Of a DNA stretch of 21,648 nucleotides, positions 1 to 6,133 are shown piece by piece. How positions within the stretch are numbered: position 1 is the first letter of the stretch; each line of letters opens with the position of its first letter. Below the pieces are notes generated by a model. It was not told the origin of the DNA and ran no database searches. It was given only the letters and a program-made list of their open reading frames with translations. Origin of the DNA: an uncultured Mycoplasmatota bacterium (lineage in GTDB: Bacteria > Bacillota_I > Bacilli_A > RF39 > UBA660); the NCBI GenBank assembly GCA_948470005.1, contig CAOKNI010000017.1, positions 1-21,648 of the forward strand, written 5' to 3'. Both the position numbers and the translations under genes were made by a program.

Positions 1-90
1 ATTAGTAAATTCTCTAATATCATTAAAACGAGTGTTTACTATTTTAATTAACAACACGAGATAAATCTTTAATTTTTTAATACTCTTTTT
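1..90. other. Unassigned left edge
   Basis: Two plus-strand frames are open from the window edge, ending at TAA 49-51 and TAA 61-63, so this may hold the tail of an upstream gene, but neither tail has a recognisable motif. A minus-strand frame is also open across the stretch without a start signal. In many Firmicutes rplQ lies upstream of the ecfA genes, but nothing here resembles the L17 C-terminus. I see no clear terminator before the promoter at 91. Confidence 0.3.
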
Positions 91-119
91 TTGCAAATTT
101 TTAAGTTTTCTGTTATTAT
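91..119 (+). promoter_or_regulatory. Promoter of the EcfA-like/truA operon
   Basis: A -35 TTGCAA (91-96) is followed after 17 bases by an extended -10 TGTTATTAT (111-119). Transcription would start near 126, almost directly at the ribosome binding site AAGGTGAT (126-133) of the first gene, giving a very short leader. The operon would include the two EcfA-like genes, truA and the 99-residue protein. Confidence 0.65.
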
Positions 120-136
120 ATATTCAAGGTGATTTC

Positions 137-739
137 ATGGAAAAAATTCTTGATATAAATAGTATTTCATTTTTAGATATAGATACCTCAGTTTTATTTA
201 CCTCAGAATTCAATTACATTAAAGATGCGAGTGAATTTTTAAATAAATCTTGCTTAGTGATAACTAAAGAAGATAAAGCAAATGCTAGTGATATTCCGCC
301 TTCTATTCTTATTCGTTTTAATAGTGATTATTTACTTCACCAAAAAGATCTTACTTTAATAGACCAAATTAAAATAAATATTTTAAGTAATTTATCCAGT
401 TCTAAAAAAATATTTGTTTTTATGGACATATTAACATATTTAGATACTTCATTTAAAAAAGAAATAATTAGTTATTTAAAAGCGCATGGAAAAAGAATAA
501 TTAATTATACAAGCAATATCGAAGAAACATTATTGTTAGAGTATCTCATAATCATTCATAATAATACCGTTATAATGGAAGGAATGAAAGAAGCAGTCTT
601 AAAAGAAGAGCGAATTATCAAAAAATTAGGCTTTCGCTTACCATTTATAGTGGAATTATCAAGTGGTTTAAAATATTATAATTTAGTAGATAAAATATAT
701 TTTGATAATGAAAGTTTGGTGAACGACTTATGGAAGTAG
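137..739 (+). CDS. Degenerate EcfA1-like ABC ATPase homologue (catalytically dead)
   Basis: This 200-residue protein has the outline of the ECF-transporter ATPase EcfA1 but not its chemistry. The second half aligns by eye with EcfA: a Walker-B-like strand VFMD (94-97) followed by LD (102-103) in place of the D-loop, an H-loop-like NYTSNIEE (123-130) with serine where the switch histidine belongs, a VIMEG turn (145-149), and the EcfA-type tail LGFRLPFIVELSSGLK (164-179). There is no GxxGxGK[ST] Walker A and no LSGGQ, and the Walker B glutamate is replaced (DIL instead of DEP). Normal EcfA proteins are about 270-290 residues, so about a quarter is missing, mostly the N-terminal half. It sits in the usual ecfA1-ecfA2-ecfT-truA position and overlaps the next gene by 10 bases. 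The start has a good ribosome binding site. The EcfA assignment is inference from a weak but collinear resemblance plus synteny; function unknown. Confidence 0.6.
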   Translation: MEKILDINSISFLDIDTSVLFTSEFNYIKDASEFLNKSCLVITKEDKANASDIPPSILIRFNSDYLLHQKDLTLIDQIKINILSNLSSSKKIFVFMDILTYLDTSFKKEIISYLKAHGKRIINYTSNIEETLLLEYLIIIHNNTVIMEGMKEAVLKEERIIKKLGFRLPFIVELSSGLKYYNLVDKIYFDNESLVNDLWK

Positions 740-1347
740 TTACTATTCTTGAAAAAAAACCGCCTCATCAAATATATGGTTTAATGGGCAATATAAACAT
801 AAGTACCAATAATATAAATTATGCTCTTGTATATCCTTATCATTTTTCTGGTACAGTAAAAGAATATCTAAATAGTCCTAAAGCCGAAATATCCCTCAAA
901 ATGGTTCATTTAGATGCTAGTTATTTAACTAAAACAAGCACAGAACTATCTTCATCTGATTTAAATAAAATAAGTCTTGCCTCCGCTTTAATCGCAAATA
1001 AAGAATATATTATTTTAAATTATTTTGATAAAGAATTAACTCATAAGGAAAAAGAGGACTATAAACGCTTATTTAAAAAATTAGCTCATGATTACCATAA
1101 AACAATTCTTTTGTTTACAAATGATATAACTTTTTTATGGGATATTGCGGAAGAAATTTTGATTGTTGATAAAAATATGGTTATTAACACTATTCCTAAA
1201 AATAACTATTTTGCTATTTTAGATTATGTTGATAAACCCGAAATCATAAAATTTATTAACCTCATGCAAAATAAAAATATAGATATAGAGTATTATAAAA
1301 ATAGATTAGATTTATTAAAAGCTATCTATCGTCTAAAAGGAGAATAA
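730..1347 (+). CDS. Degenerate EcfA2-like ABC ATPase homologue (catalytically dead)
   Basis: This 205-residue protein looks like a second decayed ECF ATPase. VYPYHFSGTVKEYL (35-47) resembles the Q-loop region with tyrosine or proline in place of glutamine. TELSSSDLNKISLASALI (71-88) corresponds to the LSGGQ signature helix, with SSD replacing GGQ. YIILNYFDKELT (93-104) replaces the Walker B LLILDEPT. TILLFTNDITFLWDIAEEIL (125-144) is the H-loop segment with asparagine for histidine. PEIIKFINLM (170-179) resembles the EcfA2 tail. GLMGNI (17-22) is all that remains of Walker A. ATP hydrolysis is therefore very unlikely. SD-like GGTGAA lies at 719-724, and truA starts one base after the stop. 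No EcfT gene follows. The homology call is inference; the intact frame, operon position and spacing argue for a retained non-enzymatic role rather than a fresh pseudogene. Confidence 0.6.
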   Translation: MEVVTILEKKPPHQIYGLMGNINISTNNINYALVYPYHFSGTVKEYLNSPKAEISLKMVHLDASYLTKTSTELSSSDLNKISLASALIANKEYIILNYFDKELTHKEKEDYKRLFKKLAHDYHKTILLFTNDITFLWDIAEEILIVDKNMVINTIPKNNYFAILDYVDKPEIIKFINLMQNKNIDIEYYKNRLDLLKAIYRLKGE

Positions 1348-1348
1348 A

Positions 1349-2086
1349 ATGCGTTATTTAATTAGTATTGTTTATGACGGCTCCAAATTTTATGGCTTTC
1401 AAAGGTTAAATAAAAAGGATTCTGTTCAAAAAAGAATCGAAGAAGCTTTAAGCATTATCAATAAAAAAGCGGTAACTATCAAAGGGGCAGGAAGAACTGA
1501 TCGTGGAGTACACGCATTAGACCAAAAAGCTTCTTTTGATTTAGATATCAAAATCGACGAGACACATTTAAAAAGAGCTATAAATAGTCTAATAAAGCCT
1601 TATATTTATATTACTGATGTAAAAATAGTAAAAGATTCATTTCATGCAAGACATGATGTTTTAATGAAAGAATATATATATAAAATTAATATAGGTGAGT
1701 ATAATCCTTTACTAAAAGATTATTATTATGAACCTAATTACTCTTTAGATTTAAAGCAAATGCAAAAGTGTGCTCGTCTTTTCTTAGGTATCCATAATTT
1801 TACTAACTTTGTCGCTGGTGAAAGAGATAATTACAATTGTATAATCTATAACATCAAATTTAAAAAGAAGAAAGATATTTTAGAAATCAAATTTACTGGT
1901 ATTAGTTTCTACCGTTATATGGTCCGCAACCTAGTTGGGGCTATGCTTGATGTATCAAAAGGTTTGGTAGCAATTTCAGCCATCGAAGAAGCTTTACAAA
2001 ATCCCAATACAAAAAAACAATTTACAACCGCTCCACCAGAGGGCTTATATTTAAATAAAATAACATATAGAAAGGAAAGCCTATGA
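1349..2086 (+). CDS. truA: tRNA pseudouridine(38-40) synthase TruA
   Basis: TruA converts uridines 38-40 of the anticodon stem-loop to pseudouridine in many tRNAs. The 245-residue length is normal for the family. The catalytic motif GAGRTDRGVHA is present with the nucleophile at D51. ISIVYDGSKFYGFQ at the N-terminus, FHARHDVLMKEYIYKI in the middle and FYRYMVRNLVGAML near the C-terminus are all TruA signatures. A strong GGAG (1339-1342) precedes the ATG. The gene lies between the EcfA-like pair and the L13-S9 operon, the standard Firmicutes order, and its TGA overlaps the start of the next gene (ATGA), implying translational coupling. Confidence 0.97.
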   Translation: MRYLISIVYDGSKFYGFQRLNKKDSVQKRIEEALSIINKKAVTIKGAGRTDRGVHALDQKASFDLDIKIDETHLKRAINSLIKPYIYITDVKIVKDSFHARHDVLMKEYIYKINIGEYNPLLKDYYYEPNYSLDLKQMQKCARLFLGIHNFTNFVAGERDNYNCIIYNIKFKKKKDILEIKFTGISFYRYMVRNLVGAMLDVSKGLVAISAIEEALQNPNTKKQFTTAPPEGLYLNKITYRKESL

Positions 2087-2382
2087 CATCAAATTCACTA
2101 ATTGTATTTTTTAATAAAGCTTATGAAGATATGGTTGATACTGTAAATAGTTCCGAGGATTATTTAAAATGTATTAGAGCTATAAATAACGCTTTAGATG
2201 CTTTATTATCTGCTAAAGCCTATATTCCTGATATAGAATCGTCATCAATGACAAATCTTTTAATAATTGCTAGAAGTTTTAAAAGAAAGTATCAAAATAA
2301 GGATAAAGAAGAAGTTCATGATTTATTAGAATATTTAAATTTATTAGCTGATTTAGTCCCATCTCGTTCCCGAAATAGCTAA
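2083..2382 (+). CDS. Small helical protein of unknown function
   Basis: I do not recognise this 99-residue protein. It is predicted mostly alpha-helical and soluble, with a pattern of hydrophobic residues every three or four positions (residues 5-16, 24-46, 56-70, 77-92), consistent with a small helical bundle. There is no signal peptide, membrane segment or metal motif. It overlaps truA by four bases (ATGA), with the SD-like GAAAGG at 2071-2076, so it is very likely translated with truA. A short hairpin with a T-run just after the stop may end the operon. Confidence 0.7.
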   Translation: MTSNSLIVFFNKAYEDMVDTVNSSEDYLKCIRAINNALDALLSAKAYIPDIESSSMTNLLIIARSFKRKYQNKDKEEVHDLLEYLNLLADLVPSRSRNS

Positions 2383-2396
2383 AAAAGCTAATTTTT
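2376..2396 (+). terminator. Weak intrinsic terminator candidate
   Basis: TAGCT (2376-2380) and AGCTA (2386-2390) form a 5-bp stem around an A-only loop, followed by ATTTTT. The stem is short, so termination may be partial. It lies between the last gene of the truA operon and the strong promoter of rplM. Confidence 0.4.
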
Positions 2397-2427
2397 GTCA
2401 AAAGTTTCAAAATTCTTCATTTTTTAT

Positions 2428-2456
2428 TTGACAAATCCATATAATTTACATATAAT
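2428..2456 (+). promoter_or_regulatory. Consensus sigma-A promoter of rplM-rpsI
   Basis: Perfect -35 TTGACA (2428-2433), 17-base spacer and perfect -10 TATAAT (2451-2456). Transcription would start near 2463, leaving about 75 bases of leader before rplM. A fully consensus promoter fits a ribosomal-protein operon. Confidence 0.9.
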
Positions 2457-2462
2457 TTTAAA

Positions 2463-2537
2463 TGGTACATTTTATTTATCGGAACTCTAATACCCTGGGA
2501 AAGTAGAACGAGTAAAGATTAATGAAAGGAAAAAGTT
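2463..2537 (+). promoter_or_regulatory. Structured 5' leader of rplM, probable L13 leader
   Basis: The leader contains nested complementary segments: ACTC (2484-2487) can pair with GAGT (2510-2513), and inside it TCTA (2486-2489) with TAGA (2504-2507), around the CCCTGGG loop region. An autoregulatory L13 leader is an established RNA family in low-GC Gram-positives, with L13 as the presumed ligand. The placement fits, but I could not compare with the family consensus. SD GAAAGGA lies at 2524-2530. Confidence 0.5.
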
Positions 2538-2969
2538 ATGAAGACATTCATGCAAACAAAAGAAAACATTGAACGCTCTTGGTACATAATAGATGCAGAG
2601 GGAAAAACCTTAGGTCGTCTAGCTACTAAAGCAGCAACTATCCTTCGAGGAAAGCATAAAGTAACATATACTCCTCATGTAGATTGTGGAGATTATGTTG
2701 TTATAATTAATGCTTCAAAAGTTAATCTAACAGGAAACAAATTAGAAGATAAGATGTATTATAATCATTCTGGCTATCCAGGAGGATTAAGAGAAAGAAA
2801 CGCCAAAATTATGGTTGAAAAATATCCAGAAGAAATGGTAGAAAGAGCTATAAAAGGTATGCTTCCTCATGGACCATTAGGAAGAAGTATGGGTAAGAAA
2901 TTATTCGTATATGCGGGCAGCGAACACAAACAAGTTGCGCATAAGCCTATAGCTTTAAATATTGATTAG
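2538..2969 (+). CDS. rplM: 50S ribosomal protein L13
   Basis: L13 is an early-assembly protein of the large subunit. The 143-residue length is typical. Family motifs are clear: [16 protein letters not shown] near the N-terminus, [18 protein letters not shown] in the middle, [10 protein letters not shown] after it, and the [21 protein letters not shown] segment near the C-terminus. SD GAAAGGA lies 7 bases before the ATG. It is followed after 11 bases by rpsI, the universal L13-S9 pairing. Confidence 0.98.
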   Translation: MKTFMQTKENIERSWYIIDAEGKTLGRLATKAATILRGKHKVTYTPHVDCGDYVVIINASKVNLTGNKLEDKMYYNHSGYPGGLRERNAKIMVEKYPEEMVERAIKGMLPHGPLGRSMGKKLFVYAGSEHKQVAHKPIALNID

Positions 2970-2980
2970 GAGGAGAATTA

Positions 2981-3397
2981 ATGGCTAAACAAGTATGGAC
3001 TGCAACAGGTCGTCGTAAAAGAAGTTCTGCATCTGTAAGAATTACAGGCGGAACTGGTAATATTACCGTAAATGGAGTAGACGTTAATGACTATTTTCCA
3101 AATCAAATCTTAGTAATGGATTTAAAACAACCTCTAACTGCAACTGACAATGCTAATCGTTTCGATATTGAAGTTACAGTAAAAGGTGGAGGCTACTCAG
3201 GTCAAGCTGGAGCAATTCGTTTAGGTATCGCTAGAGCCTTACTTAAATTTGATGCTAATACTGACCAAACAAGAGAAGATTCTTATCGTAAAATTCTAAA
3301 GGTTAATGGTTTCTTAACCCGTGACGCTAGAGTTAAAGAACGTAAAAAATATGGTCTTAAAAAAGCTCGTCGCGCTCCTCAATTCAGTAAAAGATAG
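2981..3397 (+). CDS. rpsI: 30S ribosomal protein S9
   Basis: S9 is a small-subunit head protein whose C-terminal tail reaches the P-site tRNA. The protein is 138 residues, slightly above the usual 130. Family signatures present are [13 protein letters not shown] at the N-terminus, [20 protein letters not shown] in the middle and [19 protein letters not shown] followed by the basic end RAPQFSKR. The terminal Lys-Arg is the conserved tail. SD AGGAGG (2969-2974) precedes the ATG, and a strong terminator follows. Confidence 0.98.
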   Translation: MAKQVWTATGRRKRSSASVRITGGTGNITVNGVDVNDYFPNQILVMDLKQPLTATDNANRFDIEVTVKGGGYSGQAGAIRLGIARALLKFDANTDQTREDSYRKILKVNGFLTRDARVKERKKYGLKKARRAPQFSKR

Positions 3398-3413
3398 TAA
3401 ATTGTTTTCTTTT

Positions 3414-3446
3414 AAACCTCGCAAGCTCTGTGTTTGCGGGGTTTTT
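3414..3446 (+). terminator. Intrinsic terminator of rplM-rpsI
   Basis: AAACCTCGCAA (3414-3424) pairs with TTGCGGGGTTT (3434-3444) through an 11-bp stem with one G-T pair and a 9-base loop, followed by a T-run. It is 16 bases after the rpsI stop. Confidence 0.92.
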
Positions 3447-3463
3447 GCTTAGTTAAGAGTAGT

Positions 3464-3477
3464 GGTAACAGGTAACA
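3464..3477 (+). repeat. Tandem GGTAACA repeat upstream of DUF3800 gene
   Basis: Two back-to-back copies of GGTAACA (3464-3470 and 3471-3477), with a third related AGTAACA near 3501, lie between the rpsI terminator and the promoter of the DUF3800 gene. They could be a protein-binding site, but such short AT-rich repeats can occur by chance. Confidence 0.3.
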
Positions 3478-3535
3478 CATATACCATATTTAATCTAATA
3501 AGTAACAATTTGAATATAGTTAATACATAATACTA

Positions 3536-3544
3536 TGCTATAAT
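3536..3544 (+). promoter_or_regulatory. Extended -10 promoter of DUF3800 gene
   Basis: TGCTATAAT (3536-3544) is an extended -10. No good -35 is found at 16-18 bases upstream. Transcription would start near 3551, and the SD AGGTGGTGA lies at 3562-3570. Confidence 0.65.
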
Positions 3545-3573
3545 GTAGTTAACAGATTAATAGGTGGTGAAAT

Positions 3574-4269
3574 ATGAATACGTTTTATATAGATGAGTCT
3601 GGAAGTATGACCAAGAAAAATTTAAACTATTATAAAAATAAATATTTTGTTATTTGTATTATAATGCCTCGAAATAAAGATAAATTAAAAAGAGCATTTA
3701 AAAGATTTATAAGTAGCAATTTTAACGAATTAAAAAAAATGGACAAAGATAAAAAGATGTTTTACGATAATGGAAAATTTAAAGAATTAAAAGGAAGCTG
3801 TTTAACATCTGAAATGAAAAGAAAATTTATAAATTTTTTTTGTCAAAACAATCTATTTGAAATATATTATATTATTTGTGATAATAATAAAGTTAAAGAT
3901 CATTTCTATAATAATACTGCCAGAGCTTTTAATTATCTCTTAAAATTGTGTTTTGAACATTTCACTAATTATAAATATATTTATGCAACGGAAAATTATT
4001 TATTCATCGATGAAAGAAACGTTAGGACAGGAACCCGGTCAACATTAGAAGAGTATCTAAATACTGAGCTAGTAACAGGCAGTCACATCCAAGAAAATTT
4101 TTATGTTAAATACTGTCAGTCTGAAGCCAGAGAATTAATACAAATAGCGGATGTATTTGCTAATATTTGTTATACTAATTTAATAACAGAAAATTGTTTT
4201 TCTAATGAATTTAATAAAATTAGAACTGAAAAATATATATCGGGTGAATTCTTTTTTCCTTTAAAATAA
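3574..4269 (+). CDS. DUF3800 domain protein (putative RNase H-like nuclease)
   Basis: The 231-residue protein has the DUF3800 layout: N-terminal FYIDESG (4-10, acidic pair D7/E8), an ELKGS motif (71-75), a strand ending LFIDERN (143-149, D146/E147), and a C-terminal Q-x-ADVFAN segment (190-197, D193). These four spaced acidic positions are what the family conserves; I recall it being linked to RNase H/integrase-like folds, but no reaction is established. The protein is basic, which fits nucleic-acid binding. The gene is monocistronic between a ribosomal operon terminator and a separately promoted structured RNA (4351-4480). DUF3800 genes are frequent in defence and mobile contexts and I recall several candidate RNA motifs being named after their association with it. 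Family assignment is firm, function inferred. Confidence 0.88.
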   Translation: MNTFYIDESGSMTKKNLNYYKNKYFVICIIMPRNKDKLKRAFKRFISSNFNELKKMDKDKKMFYDNGKFKELKGSCLTSEMKRKFINFFCQNNLFEIYYIICDNNKVKDHFYNNTARAFNYLLKLCFEHFTNYKYIYATENYLFIDERNVRTGTRSTLEEYLNTELVTGSHIQENFYVKYCQSEARELIQIADVFANICYTNLITENCFSNEFNKIRTEKYISGEFFFPLK

Positions 4270-4315
4270 ATTGTTTAATAATTTTTAGCAACAAAATATA
4301 TCAAAATTTAATGTA

Positions 4316-4344
4316 TTGACATTTACTAAACTGCATAATATAAT
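4316..4344 (+). promoter_or_regulatory. Consensus promoter of the 4351-4480 RNA
   Basis: Perfect TTGACA (4316-4321), 17-base spacer and perfect TATAAT (4339-4344). It lies inside the gap after the DUF3800 gene and reads into no ORF before a terminator, so its product is a short RNA. It matches consensus as well as the ribosomal-protein promoter at 2428. Confidence 0.88.
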
Positions 4345-4350
4345 AATGAT

Positions 4351-4480
4351 GTTATCAGTAAGTCCTTGTTATGCGCCGTAAATTCAATGAATTTACATTT
4401 TAATTAGGTAAGCGCTATGTATTAGCGTCGCTCCAAGGCAAATAACATTAAAATTACAGAGTGCCAAGCACTCTGTTTTT
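4351..4480 (+). ncRNA. Structured non-coding RNA, about 130 nt, next to DUF3800
   Basis: The transcript between a consensus promoter and an intrinsic terminator folds well by eye. P1: ATGTTAT (4349-4355) with ATAACAT (4442-4448). P2: CCTTG (4364-4368) with CAAGG (4434-4438). Hairpin A: GTAAATTC (4378-4385) with GAATTTAC (4389-4396), 8 bp with an AAT loop. Hairpin B: GCGCTA (4412-4417) with TAGCGT (4423-4428); AGCG (4411-4414) with CGCT (4429-4432) is an alternative. This is a closed multi-branched shape, with GCGC (4373-4376) free for a further contact. There is no ORF with a ribosome binding site. It does not match 6S, SRP, tmRNA, RNase P or any riboswitch I know. A member of the candidate RNA motifs reported near DUF3800 genes is my preferred explanation. 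Confidence 0.8.
4456..4480 (+). terminator. Intrinsic terminator of the ncRNA
   Basis: ACAGAGTGC (4456-4464) pairs perfectly with GCACTCTGT (4468-4476) around a CAA loop, followed by a T-run to 4480. The 9-bp stem is one of the best terminators in the window. Confidence 0.92.
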
Positions 4481-4556
4481 AAAATCTTCCAAATTTCATG
4501 ATTAAAGAATTTTTGAATATGTAAAAATAATACTATTTCTTTTTATTAATAAATTA

Positions 4557-4565
4557 TGCTATAAT
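4557..4565 (+). promoter_or_regulatory. Extended -10 promoter of the YkgJ/isoprenol kinase operon
   Basis: TGCTATAAT (4557-4565) with no good -35. Transcription would start about 4571-4573, right at the first ATG (4574), which therefore cannot be a normal start; GGAGG at 4576-4580 serves the ATG at 4586. Confidence 0.68.
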
Positions 4566-4585
4566 TTAATTATATGGAGGCGTCT

Positions 4586-5461
4586 ATGATAGACTTATCA
4601 GGAAAATGGATATCGTCATTTATTCAAAATAATAAAATTTATAATGAAGAAGTCTTTTTCAAACAAACTGGTTCCAAAATATCTGCTGCCATAACTTTAA
4701 ATTTTGATGGTGAGATGTGTGAATACATCTTTAAAGGGACAATTCATGAAAATATAATCATTGGTACATACGAAAATATAAGTAAAAATAATTATGAAAA
4801 TGGAACAATTAATTTAAAAGTCATTAATGATAATTTTCTTTATGGCGTAACAACTTATATAGGAACAGAATTAAATTATGAAGATATTATTCAAAGTCCT
4901 TATGCTTTATTTCGGAATACTAAAAATAATTTAGGAACATTTAATTTGTGCCATAATTGCGTAAATTCTAAAGCAAATTGCTGCTCTAATTCTGAAATAG
5001 ATTCGCCGATGCTGCTTCCTCATGAGGCTCAAGAAATAGCAAAGGAGATGAACATTAAAATAAGTGAATTTGCTACAGAAATAGATTTTTCTTTATTGAA
5101 TAATGATAATTATTTAAAAAGTTTATATCAATTAAAAAGGCAAGAGAATAGTAATGCTTGTTACTTTTACAAAAACAATAAATGTAGTATATATGATATA
5201 AGGCCTATAGACTGTCGCATCTTTCCATATGATATCAAATTAGAAAAAGACGGTAATTATTATTTAGTTTATTACCCGACAAATAATTGTAATATTAAAA
5301 ATACCGATTTTGCTGATTTAAAAATGATTTCATATAATACTAGGCTATTTATTAGATTATTACTTCCTTATTTAAGAGAATGGACGGACCCATATTGCTC
5401 AAAAAATTTAACGAAAAAAGAAAATTATAAAATCATTTGCAAAATTGAAGATATATTCTAA
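4586..5461 (+). CDS. Beta-domain fused to YkgJ-type cysteine-cluster protein
   Basis: The 291-residue protein has two parts. Residues 1-105 are beta-rich with lipocalin-like spacing (SGKWISSF, then GTIHENIIIGTYE). Residues 120-240 carry the YkgJ/CxxCxxCC zinc- or iron-binding signature: C122, C125, C132, C133, then C192, C200, C210 and C235, with the typical CSIYDIRPIDCRIFPY segment (200-215). YkgJ-family proteins are thought to bind a metal or Fe-S cluster, with no settled reaction. I chose 4586 over the ATG at 4574 because GGAGG lies between them at proper distance and the mRNA probably begins next to 4574. It is 25 bases before the first kinase-like gene, so they may share a transcript. 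The N-terminal domain assignment is a guess from pattern. Confidence 0.8.
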   Translation: MIDLSGKWISSFIQNNKIYNEEVFFKQTGSKISAAITLNFDGEMCEYIFKGTIHENIIIGTYENISKNNYENGTINLKVINDNFLYGVTTYIGTELNYEDIIQSPYALFRNTKNNLGTFNLCHNCVNSKANCCSNSEIDSPMLLPHEAQEIAKEMNIKISEFATEIDFSLLNNDNYLKSLYQLKRQENSNACYFYKNNKCSIYDIRPIDCRIFPYDIKLEKDGNYYLVYYPTNNCNIKNTDFADLKMISYNTRLFIRLLLPYLREWTDPYCSKNLTKKENYKIICKIEDIF

Positions 5462-5486
5462 AATATAAAAAGTAAAGAGGTAAGAA

Positions 5487-6125
5487 ATGAACATATTTTA
5501 TGGTTATTTAGCTACATACAGCTATTTAATTACGATTTTAGTTATTATTAGTTTATTAAAAAGAAAAGGTAAGATAAATGAAAATACTTCCCGAAAATTA
5601 ATTCATATATTTGTTGGCTTTTCATGGCCTATTATGGTTTATTTTTTTAAGACCAGTATTCATTTAATAATACCACCTTTAACTTTTATTCTTATTAATT
5701 ATTTATCTTTTAAAAAGAATTTAATTAAAAGTATGGAAAAAAAGGGTTCTAAAGGAACAATTTATTATGCTTTAAGCTTTAGTTTGCTTGCTTATTTTGC
5801 TGTTTTAAACCCCAAGTTTCTACCATCTTATGGAATAGGCTGTCTTAGCCTGTCTTTAGGTGATGGCTTAGCTCCATTATTTAGATATAGATTTCCTAAT
5901 AAAAAAATAGGTAATACTTCTAAAACCTATATAGGCTCATTTACTGTATTTATAATAGCAATTCTTATATCTATAATTTTTAATATGATATTCATTTTAA
6001 ATTATCATTTTTTAGACTATTTAGTATTAGGACTATCAGCAAGTGTCTTAGAATTAATCGGTGATAAGTATGATAATTTAACTCTTCCTATAGGTTTAAG
6101 TTTAATCAGTTATTTATTAATATAG
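5487..6125 (+). CDS. Phytol/dolichol kinase-like membrane protein (VTE5/SEC59 family)
   Basis: This 212-residue polytopic protein has the motifs of CTP-dependent polyprenol kinases: SRKLIHIFVG (35-44), SLGDGLAPLFRYRF (123-136, D126), KTYIGS (146-151) and ELIGDKYDNLTLP (189-201), the last being the C-terminal signature of phytol and dolichol kinases. About six membrane helices fill the rest. The family phosphorylates long-chain isoprenoid alcohols (phytol, geranylgeraniol, dolichol) to monophosphates with CTP. SD AAAGAGGTAAG precedes the ATG. It is followed 8 bases later by a DUF92/VTE6-like gene, which in plants acts on the product of VTE5. The substrate here is unknown; a membrane-lipid carrier or prenol salvage are both plausible. 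Confidence 0.82.
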   Translation: MNIFYGYLATYSYLITILVIISLLKRKGKINENTSRKLIHIFVGFSWPIMVYFFKTSIHLIIPPLTFILINYLSFKKNLIKSMEKKGSKGTIYYALSFSLLAYFAVLNPKFLPSYGIGCLSLSLGDGLAPLFRYRFPNKKIGNTSKTYIGSFTVFIIAILISIIFNMIFILNYHFLDYLVLGLSASVLELIGDKYDNLTLPIGLSLISYLLI

Positions 6126-6133
6126 GAGATATT

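Noticed and set aside
4270..4300. Terminator after the DUF3800 gene
   Set aside because: TTGTT/AACAA could pair, but the stem is only 5 bp with a long loop and there is no T-run after it.
4387..4407. Six-codon ORF inside the ncRNA
   Set aside because: No ribosome binding site, and its start lies within a perfect hairpin; the RNA is better explained as structural.
4351..4455. Known riboswitch class controlling the YkgJ gene
   Set aside because: The RNA ends in its own terminator and the downstream gene has a separate promoter at 4557; no conserved core of TPP, SAM, purine, ZTP, glycine, fluoride or guanidine classes was recognised. A riboswitch of unknown class cannot be fully excluded.
4574..4585. 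Upstream ATG for the YkgJ-type protein
   Set aside because: The promoter predicts an mRNA beginning at about this base, and GGAGG lies downstream of it, so the ATG at 4586 is used.
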